Of a stretch of DNA of 32,194 nucleotides, positions 1 to 7,127 are shown in pieces. Origin of the DNA: an uncultured Pseudomonadota bacterium (lineage in GTDB: Bacteria > Myxococcota_A > UBA796 > SXON01). Under the pieces are notes generated by a model. The model did not search any database and was not told the DNA's origin. It saw only the letters and a list, made by a program, of their open reading frames with translations. The stretch's first letter is position 1. Every line of letters starts with the position of its first letter. Location of the stretch: positions 1-32,194 of the forward strand of contig CAJBVW010000365.1 of the NCBI GenBank assembly GCA_903959175.1, in the 5' to 3' direction. Made by a program: the position numbers and the translations under genes.

Positions 1-55
1 GCTCGGACTCCTGGCGCCGTCCCGCTTTGCGGTCCCGCGACCGTCGGGCCAGCGT

Positions 56-721
56 TTGAAACCCGCGCCGGCCATCGTCGCTATCCACGGCGTCCCGACC
101 TCGCCGGCGTTGTGGGGGCGCCTGTCGTTCGTCGTGACCGCCCCCGCGTTGGTAGGTCTCGCGACGGTCGCGCCGCGGGACGATTGGTCCTTGTCCAGCT
201 TCGTCGAGGAGATCCTGCCGCTGCTCTCCGCGGACACCGTGCTCGTCGGGCACGACCTCGGCGGCGTGGTCGCGGCGATGGCGTCGCTGCGCGTGCGGGT
301 GCGGCGGCTGGTGTTGAGCGGCACCGCGCTCGGGCCCTACTGGGCGCCGGTGCGGCTCACCGCGCGCGCGCCGCTGCATCGTTATTTCTACGATCGCTAC
401 GGCGGGACGCGGTTCCTGGAGGGCGGCGTGACCGGCGGCGGGGACGTGCGCGCGGCCTTCCCGCCGGTGCCGGAGCTCGCCGCGCGGATGCGCGCGATCG
501 CGCGTGAGATGCGGCCGCCGCCGGGGTTGGCGGCCGCCGTGCGGGGGAGGGGGGCCGTGTCGCTGGTCTGGGGCCGGGAGGATCGCTGGTACCCGCCGTG
601 GATCGCGCGCGCGCTGGCGCGCGGCACCGGCGCGGAGATCGCCTGGGTGGACGGCGGGCACCTCTGCATGTGGGAGAACCCCGAGGGCTACGCCGCCGCG
701 CTGCGGCCGCTGTTGGGCTGA
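56..721 (+). CDS. Small alpha/beta hydrolase with Asp nucleophile position
   Basis: Compact alpha/beta hydrolase-fold protein (221 residues from a TTG start). An oxyanion-type HGVP motif lies at residues 11-14. The nucleophile elbow is GHDLGG with Asp67 where esterases have Ser. A candidate acid sits in GREDRW (Asp176) and a C-terminal His in GGHLCMW (His202). In this fold an Asp nucleophile is the signature of epoxide hydrolases and haloalkane dehalogenases, so C-O or C-halogen hydrolysis is more likely than ester hydrolysis. The cap region between about 95 and 160 is short, and the protein is smaller than the usual 280-320 residues. The substrate cannot be told. The reading frame is open to the left edge of the window, so the true start could lie further upstream, but the fold normally begins a few residues before the HG motif, which fits TTG at 56. 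Confidence 0.75.
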   Translation: MKPAPAIVAIHGVPTSPALWGRLSFVVTAPALVGLATVAPRDDWSLSSFVEEILPLLSADTVLVGHDLGGVVAAMASLRVRVRRLVLSGTALGPYWAPVRLTARAPLHRYFYDRYGGTRFLEGGVTGGGDVRAAFPPVPELAARMRAIAREMRPPPGLAAAVRGRGAVSLVWGREDRWYPPWIARALARGTGAEIAWVDGGHLCMWENPEGYAAALRPLLG

Positions 722-788
722 ACGCCGGCCCCGCTACCGCGCCGGCGACTTGGCGGCCGTGGGTCCCGACGCCGCCGCCGGCCCGCGA

Positions 789-794
789 TAGGGT
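789..794 (+). promoter_or_regulatory. Candidate -10 element TAGGGT, leaderless start
   Basis: TAGGGT ends six bases before the GTG start of the radical SAM gene, and no purine-rich ribosome binding site lies between them. The spacing would put the transcription start on or next to the GTG. No convincing -35 box was seen. The same arrangement recurs before other genes in this window. Confidence 0.4.
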
Positions 795-800
795 GCCGGC

Positions 801-2519
801 GTGCCGCCGCGCGTCCTCGTCGTCTACGCAAACCCCGCCGTGACCGCCACGCCCGTCGCTCCCTATGGCGCGGAGCGCGTTGCGCATGCGTTCCGGATCG
901 CGGGGTGCGAGGCCCACGTCGTCTCGCCCTGGCTCGAGTGGAACGCCGGCAAGGCGCTCGACGCCGCGCTCGACACCGTGCGGCCCGACCTCGTCGGGTT
1001 CTCCGTCCGCAACGTGGACGACGCGCTCGTGGTCCGCTCGGCCGAGGGCGAGGGGGACCTCGACACCACCTTCTACCTGCCCGCGATCCGCCGCCTCGTG
1101 CGTCGGGTCCAGGCGCGAGGCATCCCCGTGCTCCTCGGCGGCGCGGCGCTGGCGACGATGCCCGAGGGCGTGATGCGCTACCTGCGCGTCCCCCACGCGA
1201 TCCTCGGGCCCGCGGACGATCTGGTGTGGCGCCTCGGCAGGGCGCTGGCGCAGGGGATGAGCTTTCCCGCTGCGCTACCGGAAGATCCCCGCGTCGTGAC
1301 GCTCGCGGTCGGCGCGCCCGCCGCCGTCACCGTGCCCGATCGTGCGCGTGGGGATGCCGACGCCTGGCGCCCGGTCCCGGGGCCGACACCGCGGCAACCC
1401 GATTGGCTCGCGCTCGCCCGCGCGCGCGGGGGCCGCGTGCCCGTCGCCGTCTCCGCCGGGTGCGACCGCCGCTGCCACTTCTGCGTCGAGGCGAGCTTCC
1501 TCGGCTGGAAGGTGCGCCCGCGCCCCGCCGAGGAGGTCGTGCACGAGATCACGCTCCTGCGCCGCGCCGGCGTGCGGAAGATCTGGCTCGCGGCCTCGGA
1601 GCTCAACACGCCCGACGCCCGGCACGCGACCAAGGTGCTGCGCGCCATCGCCGCGGCGAAGCTCGACGTGGACGTGACCGGCTTCCTCCAGCCCGCCCCG
1701 GTAGACGACGCGCTCCTCGACGCCTTCGTAGAGGTCGGGGTCGATCCCTCGAATCTTGCATGGGAATTCGGCCACCTCGACGACGCCCTCCTCCGCGCCG
1801 GCGCCGGCCCCGCCAACCGCGCCAGCCTCGACCGCCTCGTCGATCTGTACGTGCGCCGCGGCCACCGCGTCCTCGGCGGCTCCATCCTCTTCGGCGCCCA
1901 CCCCCTCGAGACCGACGCGAGCATCGACCGCGCCGTCGCGACCGCCCGCGTGTACGACACGGCGCTCCCCGGCGGCCTCGGCCTCGCCTACGCCGCGGGC
2001 GGCCGCGTCTACTCGGCGGCGCCGCTCGGCCGCTGGGTGCGGGACCACCTCCGCGAGGCGCGCCCGCACCTCTACGGCCGCGTCACCCGCGGCTTCGTGG
2101 CGCCGCTGGTCTTCTGCCGCCCGGGCTCTCCGCGCCAGCTCCTCGCGCGGCTCCAGGGCGCGCTCGCCGGCTGCAAGGGTCCGATCGCGCCGCTCAACGC
2201 GGAGGCCGCCGCGTCGCGCGGGGCACTTACCGCGGAGCGATGGATCAACCTGGCGATCCTCCGTGCAGCCGACGCCCCCGCCGGCGCCCCGGCGCCCGCC
2301 GCGGAGCGCGCCGCCCGCGCGGCCCTCCGCCATCAGCCCGCGCACCCCGAAGCGCTCAAGCAGCTCGGGCTGCTGCTCGCCAACCGTCGGGGAGACGCCG
2401 CGGGCGCGCTCGCCGTGTTCCGTCGCCTGGAGTCCGTCGTGACCGATCCCGCCCACGTCGCGGAGGTGCGCGGCGTCGTACGCGCGCTCGAGACCTCGCT
2501 CTCCGGAGGCCCGTCGTGA
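801..2519 (+). CDS. B12-binding-type radical SAM protein with C-terminal TPR-like tail
   Basis: Radical SAM enzyme of 572 residues. Residues 1-160 have the Rossmann-like layout of a cobalamin-binding domain (start RVLVVYANP, later DLVGFSV and VLLGGAAL). The [4Fe-4S] cluster motif is CDRRCHFC, with Cys221, Cys225 and Cys228 in CxxxCxxC spacing, followed by a TIM-barrel-like region to about 430. The last 90 residues look like one or two TPR-type helical hairpins (APAAERAARAALRHQPAHPE onwards). Such proteins usually methylate or rearrange unactivated carbons, but the substrate is unknown here. The canonical DxHxxG cobalamin motif is not obvious, so base-off B12 binding is uncertain. The stop codon overlaps the next gene by four bases (GTGA), so the two are probably translated together. 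The start is GTG with no Shine-Dalgarno. Confidence 0.85.
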   Translation: MPPRVLVVYANPAVTATPVAPYGAERVAHAFRIAGCEAHVVSPWLEWNAGKALDAALDTVRPDLVGFSVRNVDDALVVRSAEGEGDLDTTFYLPAIRRLVRRVQARGIPVLLGGAALATMPEGVMRYLRVPHAILGPADDLVWRLGRALAQGMSFPAALPEDPRVVTLAVGAPAAVTVPDRARGDADAWRPVPGPTPRQPDWLALARARGGRVPVAVSAGCDRRCHFCVEASFLGWKVRPRPAEEVVHEITLLRRAGVRKIWLAASELNTPDARHATKVLRAIAAAKLDVDVTGFLQPAPVDDALLDAFVEVGVDPSNLAWEFGHLDDALLRAGAGPANRASLDRLVDLYVRRGHRVLGGSILFGAHPLETDASIDRAVATARVYDTALPGGLGLAYAAGGRVYSAAPLGRWVRDHLREARPHLYGRVTRGFVAPLVFCRPGSPRQLLARLQGALAGCKGPIAPLNAEAAASRGALTAERWINLAILRAADAPAGAPAPAAERAARAALRHQPAHPEALKQLGLLLANRRGDAAGALAVFRRLESVVTDPAHVAEVRGVVRALETSLSGGPS

Positions 2520-3610
2520 CCCTCACCGTCAAGGTGCTCGACGGCGTCTCCCGCGTCCCAGCCGCCGACTGGGACGCGCTCGTAGGGGAGGGGAGCCCCT
2601 TCCTGGAGCACATCTTCCTCACGACGCTGGAGGACTCCCGCTCGGTCGGGGAGGGCACCGGCTGGCGCCCCTGCCCGGTCACCGTCTGGCGCGGCGACAA
2701 GCTGGTCGCGGCGGCGCCCGCCTACCTCAAGGGGCACTCCTACGGCGAGTTCGTGTACGACTGGCAATGGGCGGCGTTCGCCAAGCAGAACCGCATCCCG
2801 TACTACCCGAAGCTCATCGTGGGCGCGCCCTTCACGCCGGCAACCGGCGAGCGCCTCCTCGTCGCGCCGGGAGAGGACGAGAGCGTGCGCGCCGCGCTCC
2901 TCGGCGGGCTCCGCACCCTCGGGCAGCAGGCCTGCGGGCTCCACGTCCTCTTCCCCACGGCGGCCGAGGCCGAGTGGCTCGAGGCGCAGGGCGGGATGCT
3001 CCGCCTCCAGTGGCAATACCACTGGGAGAACAAGGGCTTCCGCACATTCGAGGACTACCTCGCGACCCTCCCGACCAAGCGCCGCACGAACGTCCGGAAG
3101 GAGCGTAAGTCGGTCACTGGCCTGCGCATCGTCGCAGCGGAGAACCCGGACCCGTCCGTGGGCCCGTGGATGTACGGGCTGTACCGGGACACGCACGTCC
3201 GTCACACCGGCGGCGAGGGCTACCTCGAGCCCGCCTTCTTCGAGCTCCTCTTCCAGCGCTGGGGCCATCGCCTCCACACCGTCATCGCGTACGACGGGGC
3301 CACGCCCATCGCCGGCACCCTCAACGTCCGCAAGGGCGACCGCCTGTATGGGCGGCATTGGGGCGCCGTCCGCGAGGTCCCGTTCCTGCACTTCGAGGTC
3401 GCGATCTACGCCGCGGTCGACTGGTGCATCGCCAACGATGTCGCGGTCTTCGAGCCCGGCCACGGCGGGGAGCACAAGCACGCGCGCGGCTTCGCGCCGC
3501 GGCTCACCACGTCGGTCCACTGGCTCACGGACCCCCGCCTGGACGCCGCCCTTCGCGACTTCTGCCAGCGTGAAGCCGAGGCCGTCCGCGCTGCCGTCGA
3601 TGAAGGTTGA
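2516..3610 (+). CDS. FemAB-like GNAT-fold acyltransferase (DUF482/PF04339 type)
   Basis: Protein of 364 residues from a GTG that overlaps the preceding stop codon (GTGA). It has the hallmarks of the COG3146/PF04339 'FemAB-like' family: an N-terminal region ending in an aromatic-rich stretch (YGEFVYDWQWAAFA), a central QWHWEN-like motif (here QWQYHWEN) and RTNVRKERK, and a C-terminal motif FEPGHGGEHKHARGF. These proteins are predicted tandem GNAT-fold N-acyltransferases related to peptidoglycan-bridge enzymes, and most have no proven substrate. The reading frame is open much further upstream, but that part is an out-of-frame shadow of the radical SAM gene; family length and the coupling overlap decide the start. 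The tight pairing suggests the product of one enzyme is handled by the other, which is an inference. Confidence 0.85.
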   Translation: MTLTVKVLDGVSRVPAADWDALVGEGSPFLEHIFLTTLEDSRSVGEGTGWRPCPVTVWRGDKLVAAAPAYLKGHSYGEFVYDWQWAAFAKQNRIPYYPKLIVGAPFTPATGERLLVAPGEDESVRAALLGGLRTLGQQACGLHVLFPTAAEAEWLEAQGGMLRLQWQYHWENKGFRTFEDYLATLPTKRRTNVRKERKSVTGLRIVAAENPDPSVGPWMYGLYRDTHVRHTGGEGYLEPAFFELLFQRWGHRLHTVIAYDGATPIAGTLNVRKGDRLYGRHWGAVREVPFLHFEVAIYAAVDWCIANDVAVFEPGHGGEHKHARGFAPRLTTSVHWLTDPRLDAALRDFCQREAEAVRAAVDEG

Positions 3611-3618
3611 CCCCGATC

Positions 3619-3648
3619 GGTACCCGCAGCCCCGCCGCGTGCGGTACC
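3619..3648 (+). other. Imperfect stem-loop in front of the pyr gene group
   Basis: GGTACCCGCA (3619-3628) and TGCGGTACC (3640-3648) can pair into a 9-base-pair stem with one bulged base and an 11-base loop. It fills most of the 48-base gap between the FemAB-like gene and the next gene. It has no U-tract, so it is not a classical terminator, and it does not resemble the known PyrR-binding hairpin. Its right arm contains the TACCAT proposed as a -10 element, so formation of the RNA hairpin would only matter in transcripts from upstream. Confidence 0.4.
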
Positions 3649-3650
3649 AT
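3645..3650 (+). promoter_or_regulatory. Candidate -10 element TACCAT, leaderless start
   Basis: TACCAT ends eight bases before the ATG of the small membrane-anchored gene and there is no ribosome binding site between. A TTGACC at 3607-3612 is 32 bases upstream, too far to be its -35. If real, this is the promoter of the pyrR-pyrB group. Confidence 0.35.
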
Positions 3651-3658
3651 CCCGGGCG

Positions 3659-4021
3659 ATGCGATTCCTCACGTATGTCTTGATCGTCGCGGCGCTCGCC
3701 GCGGGTGGCTGGGTGTGGTTCTTCGGCCCCTACTGGATCGACTCCTACAAGATGCAGGACGTCGCCGGCAGCGCCGTCCTCTCGTGGGCCGCGTTCGACG
3801 AGGGCAAGGGCAAGGCCGAGCTCGCCGCCGAGCTCAAGCGTAGGGAGATCCCCGACTACCTCACGCCTGACGCCTGCAGCTTCTACCTCGAGTCCGGCGG
3901 GGTCAAGGTCGTGGACTGCGCGTGGACGGTCGACGTGTACCTCCCCCTCGTCGACCAGGCGCGGCGGATCTCCTTCCAGGTGGTGAAGTCGGCCGGCACC
4001 GACGGGCGCCTGATCGAATGA
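3659..4021 (+). CDS. Small membrane-anchored protein, first gene of the pyr group
   Basis: A 120-residue protein with one N-terminal hydrophobic segment (about residues 4-22) and a short, mostly polar domain behind it, probably outside the cytoplasm. The domain has two cysteines (Cys73, Cys87) and ends in a beta-like stretch VDVYLPL...ISFQVVK. The layout (one helix, then about 90 residues ending in a hydrophobic strand) resembles DUF4845-type proteins, but the match is loose and no function can be given. The stop codon overlaps the pyrR start by four bases (ATGA), so it is co-translated with pyrR. That coupling is the only functional hint. Confidence 0.7.
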   Translation: MRFLTYVLIVAALAAGGWVWFFGPYWIDSYKMQDVAGSAVLSWAAFDEGKGKAELAAELKRREIPDYLTPDACSFYLESGGVKVVDCAWTVDVYLPLVDQARRISFQVVKSAGTDGRLIE

Positions 4022-4527
4022 ACCGGGTGCTCGACGGCGCGGGGCTCGCCGCGGCGGTGGACGCCGTCGCGGATCAGGTCATGACCGCCATGGCGCGCGT
4101 GCCCCGGTGGGCGCTCGTGGGGATCCGCGCGGGCGGCGTCCCCTTGGCCGATCGCATCGCCGACCAGGTGTTGGCGCGCACCGGTCACCGCCCCCTGCGC
4201 GGCGCGGTCGACATCACGCTCTACCGGGACGACCTCTACACCGGCCTCGAGAAGCCCGTCCTCGGCGACACCGACCTGCCGTTCGAGGTCAGCGGCTGCG
4301 GCATCGTGCTGGTGGACGACGTGTTGTTCACCGGGCGCACCGTGCGCGCCGCGATGGGAGAGGTGTGGGACTTCGGGCGGCCGGCGTTCATCCGCCTCGC
4401 CGTCCTCGTCGACCGCGGCCACCGCGAGCTCCCGATCGCGCCGGACTTCGTGGGGCTCACGATCGCGACGGGCCTCCACGACAAGGTCGTCGTGGACTGG
4501 GCGGGGCAGGAAGTGGGCATCCGATGA
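4018..4527 (+). CDS. pyrR: PyrR, bifunctional pyr regulator / uracil phosphoribosyltransferase
   Basis: A 169-residue type I phosphoribosyltransferase. The PRPP-binding loop VLVDDVLFTGRT (residues 97-108) with its two acidic residues is diagnostic. VDITLYRDDLY (64-74) and RRxRG-like DRGHRELPI (132-140) are typical of PyrR rather than other PRTases. The enzyme converts uracil and PRPP to UMP. In Bacillus it also binds pyr mRNA to promote termination when UMP is high. Here no attenuator leader with a PyrR-binding loop is visible between the genes, so an RNA role within this operon is not supported by the sequence. The start ATG overlaps the preceding stop, and the stop overlaps the pyrB start (ATGA). 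An upstream in-frame extension is rejected because it lies inside the previous gene. Confidence 0.93.
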   Translation: MNRVLDGAGLAAAVDAVADQVMTAMARVPRWALVGIRAGGVPLADRIADQVLARTGHRPLRGAVDITLYRDDLYTGLEKPVLGDTDLPFEVSGCGIVLVDDVLFTGRTVRAAMGEVWDFGRPAFIRLAVLVDRGHRELPIAPDFVGLTIATGLHDKVVVDWAGQEVGIR

Positions 4528-5462
4528 AGAAGAAGCGCAAGGATCTGCTCGGGCTCCGGGGCGTCGAGCGGGAGGAGATCGAGGAGATCCTCGCCACCGC
4601 GGAGCAGATGCGGGAGATCTCCAGGCGAAAGGTCAAGAAGGTGCCGACGCTCCGCGGCCGCACCGTCGTGACGCTCTTCTTCGAGAACTCGACCCGCACC
4701 CGCACCTCGTTCGACCTCGCCGCCAAGCGCCTCTCGGCGGACACCCTCAGCTTCTCGGTGAGCACGTCCTCGACCACCAAGGGCGAAACCCTCATGGACA
4801 CCGCGCGGACCATCTTCGCGATGTCGCCGGACGCCGTGGTCGTGCGGCACTCCTGCGCCGGGGCCCCGCACCTCCTCGCCCGTCACTTTCCGTGGACGGT
4901 CCTCAACGCGGGGGACGGCATCAACGAGCACCCCTCGCAGGCCCTCCTCGACATGCTCACGATGCGGGACCGCCTCGGCTCGCTCGAGGGCCGGAAGGTC
5001 GCGATCGTGGGGGACGTGCAGCACTCGCGCGTGGCGCGCTCCAACATCTTCGGCCTCACGACGATGGGCGCCAGCGTGCGCGTCGCCGGGCCCGGCACGA
5101 TGTGCCGCTCCGACCTCGCGGCGCTGCCCGTCGAGATCCGCCACACGGTGGACGACGTGGTGAAGGACGCCGACGTGATCATGATGCTCCGCATCCAGCG
5201 CGAGCGGCTCGGCCGCGCGGTGCTGCCGAGCGCACGCGAATACGCAGCCTTCTACGGTCTTGATCTGGAGCGGCTCTCCCGCGCGCGGCCGGACGTCGTC
5301 GTCATGCACCCCGGCCCGATCAACCGCGGTGTCGAGATCGCCGCGGACGTGGCGGACGGCCCCAACAGCGTGATCCTCGACCAGGTGACCAACGGCATCG
5401 CCGTGCGGATGGCCCTCCTCTTCCTCCTGCTCGGGAACGCTGAAGATGCCTCGCCTACTTGA
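4524..5462 (+). CDS. pyrB: Aspartate carbamoyltransferase catalytic subunit
   Basis: A 312-residue ATCase catalytic chain, the normal length for the family. It condenses carbamoyl phosphate with aspartate in the cytoplasm, the committed step of pyrimidine synthesis. The carbamoyl-phosphate site STRTR is at residues 56-60 inside FFENSTRTRTSF. The mobile-loop SSTTKGETL carries Lys86. The HPSQALLD motif is at 136-143, and the aspartate-domain motif MHPGPINRG is near residue 263. All key residues are present, so it should be active. No pyrI regulatory subunit follows; instead a dihydroorotase-like gene overlaps its end by 17 bases, as in bacteria with the PyrB-PyrC' dodecamer. The ATG overlaps the pyrR stop. 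Confidence 0.96.
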   Translation: MKKKRKDLLGLRGVEREEIEEILATAEQMREISRRKVKKVPTLRGRTVVTLFFENSTRTRTSFDLAAKRLSADTLSFSVSTSSTTKGETLMDTARTIFAMSPDAVVVRHSCAGAPHLLARHFPWTVLNAGDGINEHPSQALLDMLTMRDRLGSLEGRKVAIVGDVQHSRVARSNIFGLTTMGASVRVAGPGTMCRSDLAALPVEIRHTVDDVVKDADVIMMLRIQRERLGRAVLPSAREYAAFYGLDLERLSRARPDVVVMHPGPINRGVEIAADVADGPNSVILDQVTNGIAVRMALLFLLLGNAEDASPT

Positions 5463-6690
5463 CGTGACGGTGTTCGGCGAGCCCGCCCCGCGCGACGTCG
5501 TGGTGGGCGCGGACGACCACGCCATCGACGCGCGCGGCCTCGTCCTGCTCCCCAGCCTCGTCGACCTCGGCTGCGATCCCGGCTTCCCGGGCTTCCCCGC
5601 CCGCGAGGACCTCGGCTCGCTCGCCGCGGCCGCCCTCGCCGGTGGCTTCGGAGACCTGCTGGTCTCCCCCCTCGTCGATCCCGTCGTGGACACCCCCGAG
5701 CAGATGGCCTCGGCGGCGAGGCGCGGCCCCGGCGGCGTGCGTCTCTGGCCCGCGGGCGCCGTCACCCGCGGCCTCCTCGGCGAGGAGCTCGCCGAGATCG
5801 GGCTGATGGGGGCGGCTGGCGCCGCCGCGCTCTCCGACGGCGGGCGGCCCATCCGCGACACCGTCGTGCTCCGCAACGTCCTCGAATACGCGCGCGGCTT
5901 CGGCCTGCGCGTCCACCTCCGCCCGGCGGACGCCGACCTCGACGTCCTCGGCGTCCTGCACGAGAGCGGCGTCGCCGCCGAGCTCGGCATGCGCGGCAAC
6001 CCCGCCTCCGCCGAGGAGATCGGCATCGCGCGCATCGTCGCGCTCGTGCGCACCACCCGCGCGACCGTGCACCTCACCCGCATCGGAACGGCGCGGGGCG
6101 TCGCCGCGATCCGCGCCGCGCGCGCCGAGGGCCTGCCGTTCACCGCCTCCACCGCCGCGCGAAACCTGCTCCTCGACGAGACCGAGCACCACGCCCGTCC
6201 GTACGACACGCGCCTACGCCTCCACCCGCCGCTCCGCAGCCCCGCCGATCGCGCCGCGCTGCTCGCGGGCGTCCGGGACGGCACCCTCCTCCTCACCGCG
6301 GACCACGCCCCGCGCGCCCCCGAGGAGAAGGACCTCGAGTTCGAGCTGTCCACGCCGGGCTCCACCGGGTTGGAGACGGCCTTCGCCGCCGCCTTCACCG
6401 CGCTCGGCGGCGACCTCGCGACCCTCGTGCGCGCCTTCTGCGTGGGCCCACGGGCGCTCCTGCCCGAGCAGCCCGGCGGCTGTGTCCTCGTCGACCCCCT
6501 CGCGACCCCCCTCGTGGACGCCGCGCTGCACCGCTCGCGGGCCCGGAACGACGCGCTGGACGGCCACCGCCTGAGGGGCTTGGTGCGCGGCTGCTTCCCC
6601 GAAGCGTCGATCCCTTGGGCGGGCGTGTTAGTCTCCCGGGATGCAACGTCTCCCCATGACCCCGGTGGGCTACCAGAAGCTCCTGGCTGA
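5446..6690 (+). CDS. pyrC': Dihydroorotase-like protein, probably non-catalytic PyrC'
   Basis: A 414-residue amidohydrolase-fold protein aligned along its length with class I dihydroorotase: PSLVDLGCDPG, SDGG, NPPLRSPEDR-like HPPLRSPADRAALL, TADHAPRAPEEK, STGLETAF. The metal-binding HxH of the VDxHxHxREPG motif is replaced by Gly42-Cys43-Asp44. The usual TPHH is TAARN, and the His after DHAP is Arg290. His157, His209 and Asp286 remain. A protein without HxH cannot build the binuclear zinc site. In Pseudomonas such a PyrC' is a structural partner needed to assemble PyrB, and overlap with pyrB supports the same role. A catalytic dihydroorotase must then be encoded elsewhere. The gene's last 50 bases overlap the start of greA. 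Confidence 0.88.
   Translation: MPRLLDVTVFGEPAPRDVVVGADDHAIDARGLVLLPSLVDLGCDPGFPGFPAREDLGSLAAAALAGGFGDLLVSPLVDPVVDTPEQMASAARRGPGGVRLWPAGAVTRGLLGEELAEIGLMGAAGAAALSDGGRPIRDTVVLRNVLEYARGFGLRVHLRPADADLDVLGVLHESGVAAELGMRGNPASAEEIGIARIVALVRTTRATVHLTRIGTARGVAAIRAARAEGLPFTASTAARNLLLDETEHHARPYDTRLRLHPPLRSPADRAALLAGVRDGTLLLTADHAPRAPEEKDLEFELSTPGSTGLETAFAAAFTALGGDLATLVRAFCVGPRALLPEQPGGCVLVDPLATPLVDAALHRSRARNDALDGHRLRGLVRGCFPEASIPWAGVLVSRDATSPHDPGGLPEAPG
6629..6634 (+). promoter_or_regulatory. Candidate -10 element TAGTCT for greA, leaderless start
   Basis: TAGTCT ends six bases before the greA ATG and lies inside the end of the PyrC' gene. The six bases CCCGGG in between contain no Shine-Dalgarno. It would give greA its own supply of mRNA, independent of the pyr genes. 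Confidence 0.4.
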
Positions 6691-7117
6691 TTTCAAGCAC
6701 GTCCGTGAGGTCCTGCGCCCCCAGGTGGTCCGCGACATCGAAGAAGCGCGGGCCCACGGCGACATCAGCGAGAACTCCGAGTTCGAGGACGCGAAGGAAC
6801 GCCAGGCCCACCTCGACGGGCGCATGCGCGACATCGAGGCCCGGCTCTCCCTCGCCGACGTGATCGACATCACCACGGTCGAGGCCTCTGACCGCGTGAT
6901 CTTCGGCACCACGGTCGACCTCGAAGACACCGACACCGGCGAGTCCATCACCTACAAGTTCGTCGGCACCGAAGAGATGGACGTGAAGGCAGGCCTGATC
7001 TCCTTCTCGTCCCCCATCGGGCGCGCCCTCATCGGTCGCTCCGTCGGGGACGAAGTGCGCTTCGAGACCCCGAAGGGTACGCGCACGGTGGTGATCAACG
7101 CCGTTCACTACCGCTAA
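6641..7117 (+). CDS. greA: Transcription elongation factor GreA
   Basis: A 158-residue GreA, normal length. It rescues backtracked RNA polymerase by stimulating transcript cleavage through the secondary channel. The N-terminus RLPMTPVGYQKL is typical. The coiled-coil tip RAHGDISENSEFEDAKERQ (about residues 37-55) carries the acidic pair Asp41 and Glu44 that coordinates the catalytic magnesium. The C-terminal half (from about 80) is the FKBP-like domain ending FETPKGTRTVVI. ATG at 6641 is preferred over ATG at 6656 because family members start a few residues before the PMT motif. The start lies inside the end of the PyrC' gene. Only ten bases separate it from the RecG-like gene. Confidence 0.96.
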   Translation: MQRLPMTPVGYQKLLADFKHVREVLRPQVVRDIEEARAHGDISENSEFEDAKERQAHLDGRMRDIEARLSLADVIDITTVEASDRVIFGTTVDLEDTDTGESITYKFVGTEEMDVKAGLISFSSPIGRALIGRSVGDEVRFETPKGTRTVVINAVHYR

Positions 7118-7127
7118 GGATCCCCCC

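Noticed and set aside
357-1196. Open minus-strand frame across the hydrolase and radical SAM genes
   Set aside because: It overlaps two genes with clear motifs and shows only low-complexity Arg/Pro/Ala sequence.
3922-4017. Upstream extension of pyrR
   Set aside because: It lies inside the preceding gene and gives a residue string unlike PyrR; ATG 4018 with the ATGA overlap is the family start.
4236-6398. Open frame of 720 codons opposite pyrR, pyrB and the PyrC' gene
   Set aside because: Antisense shadow of well-identified genes.
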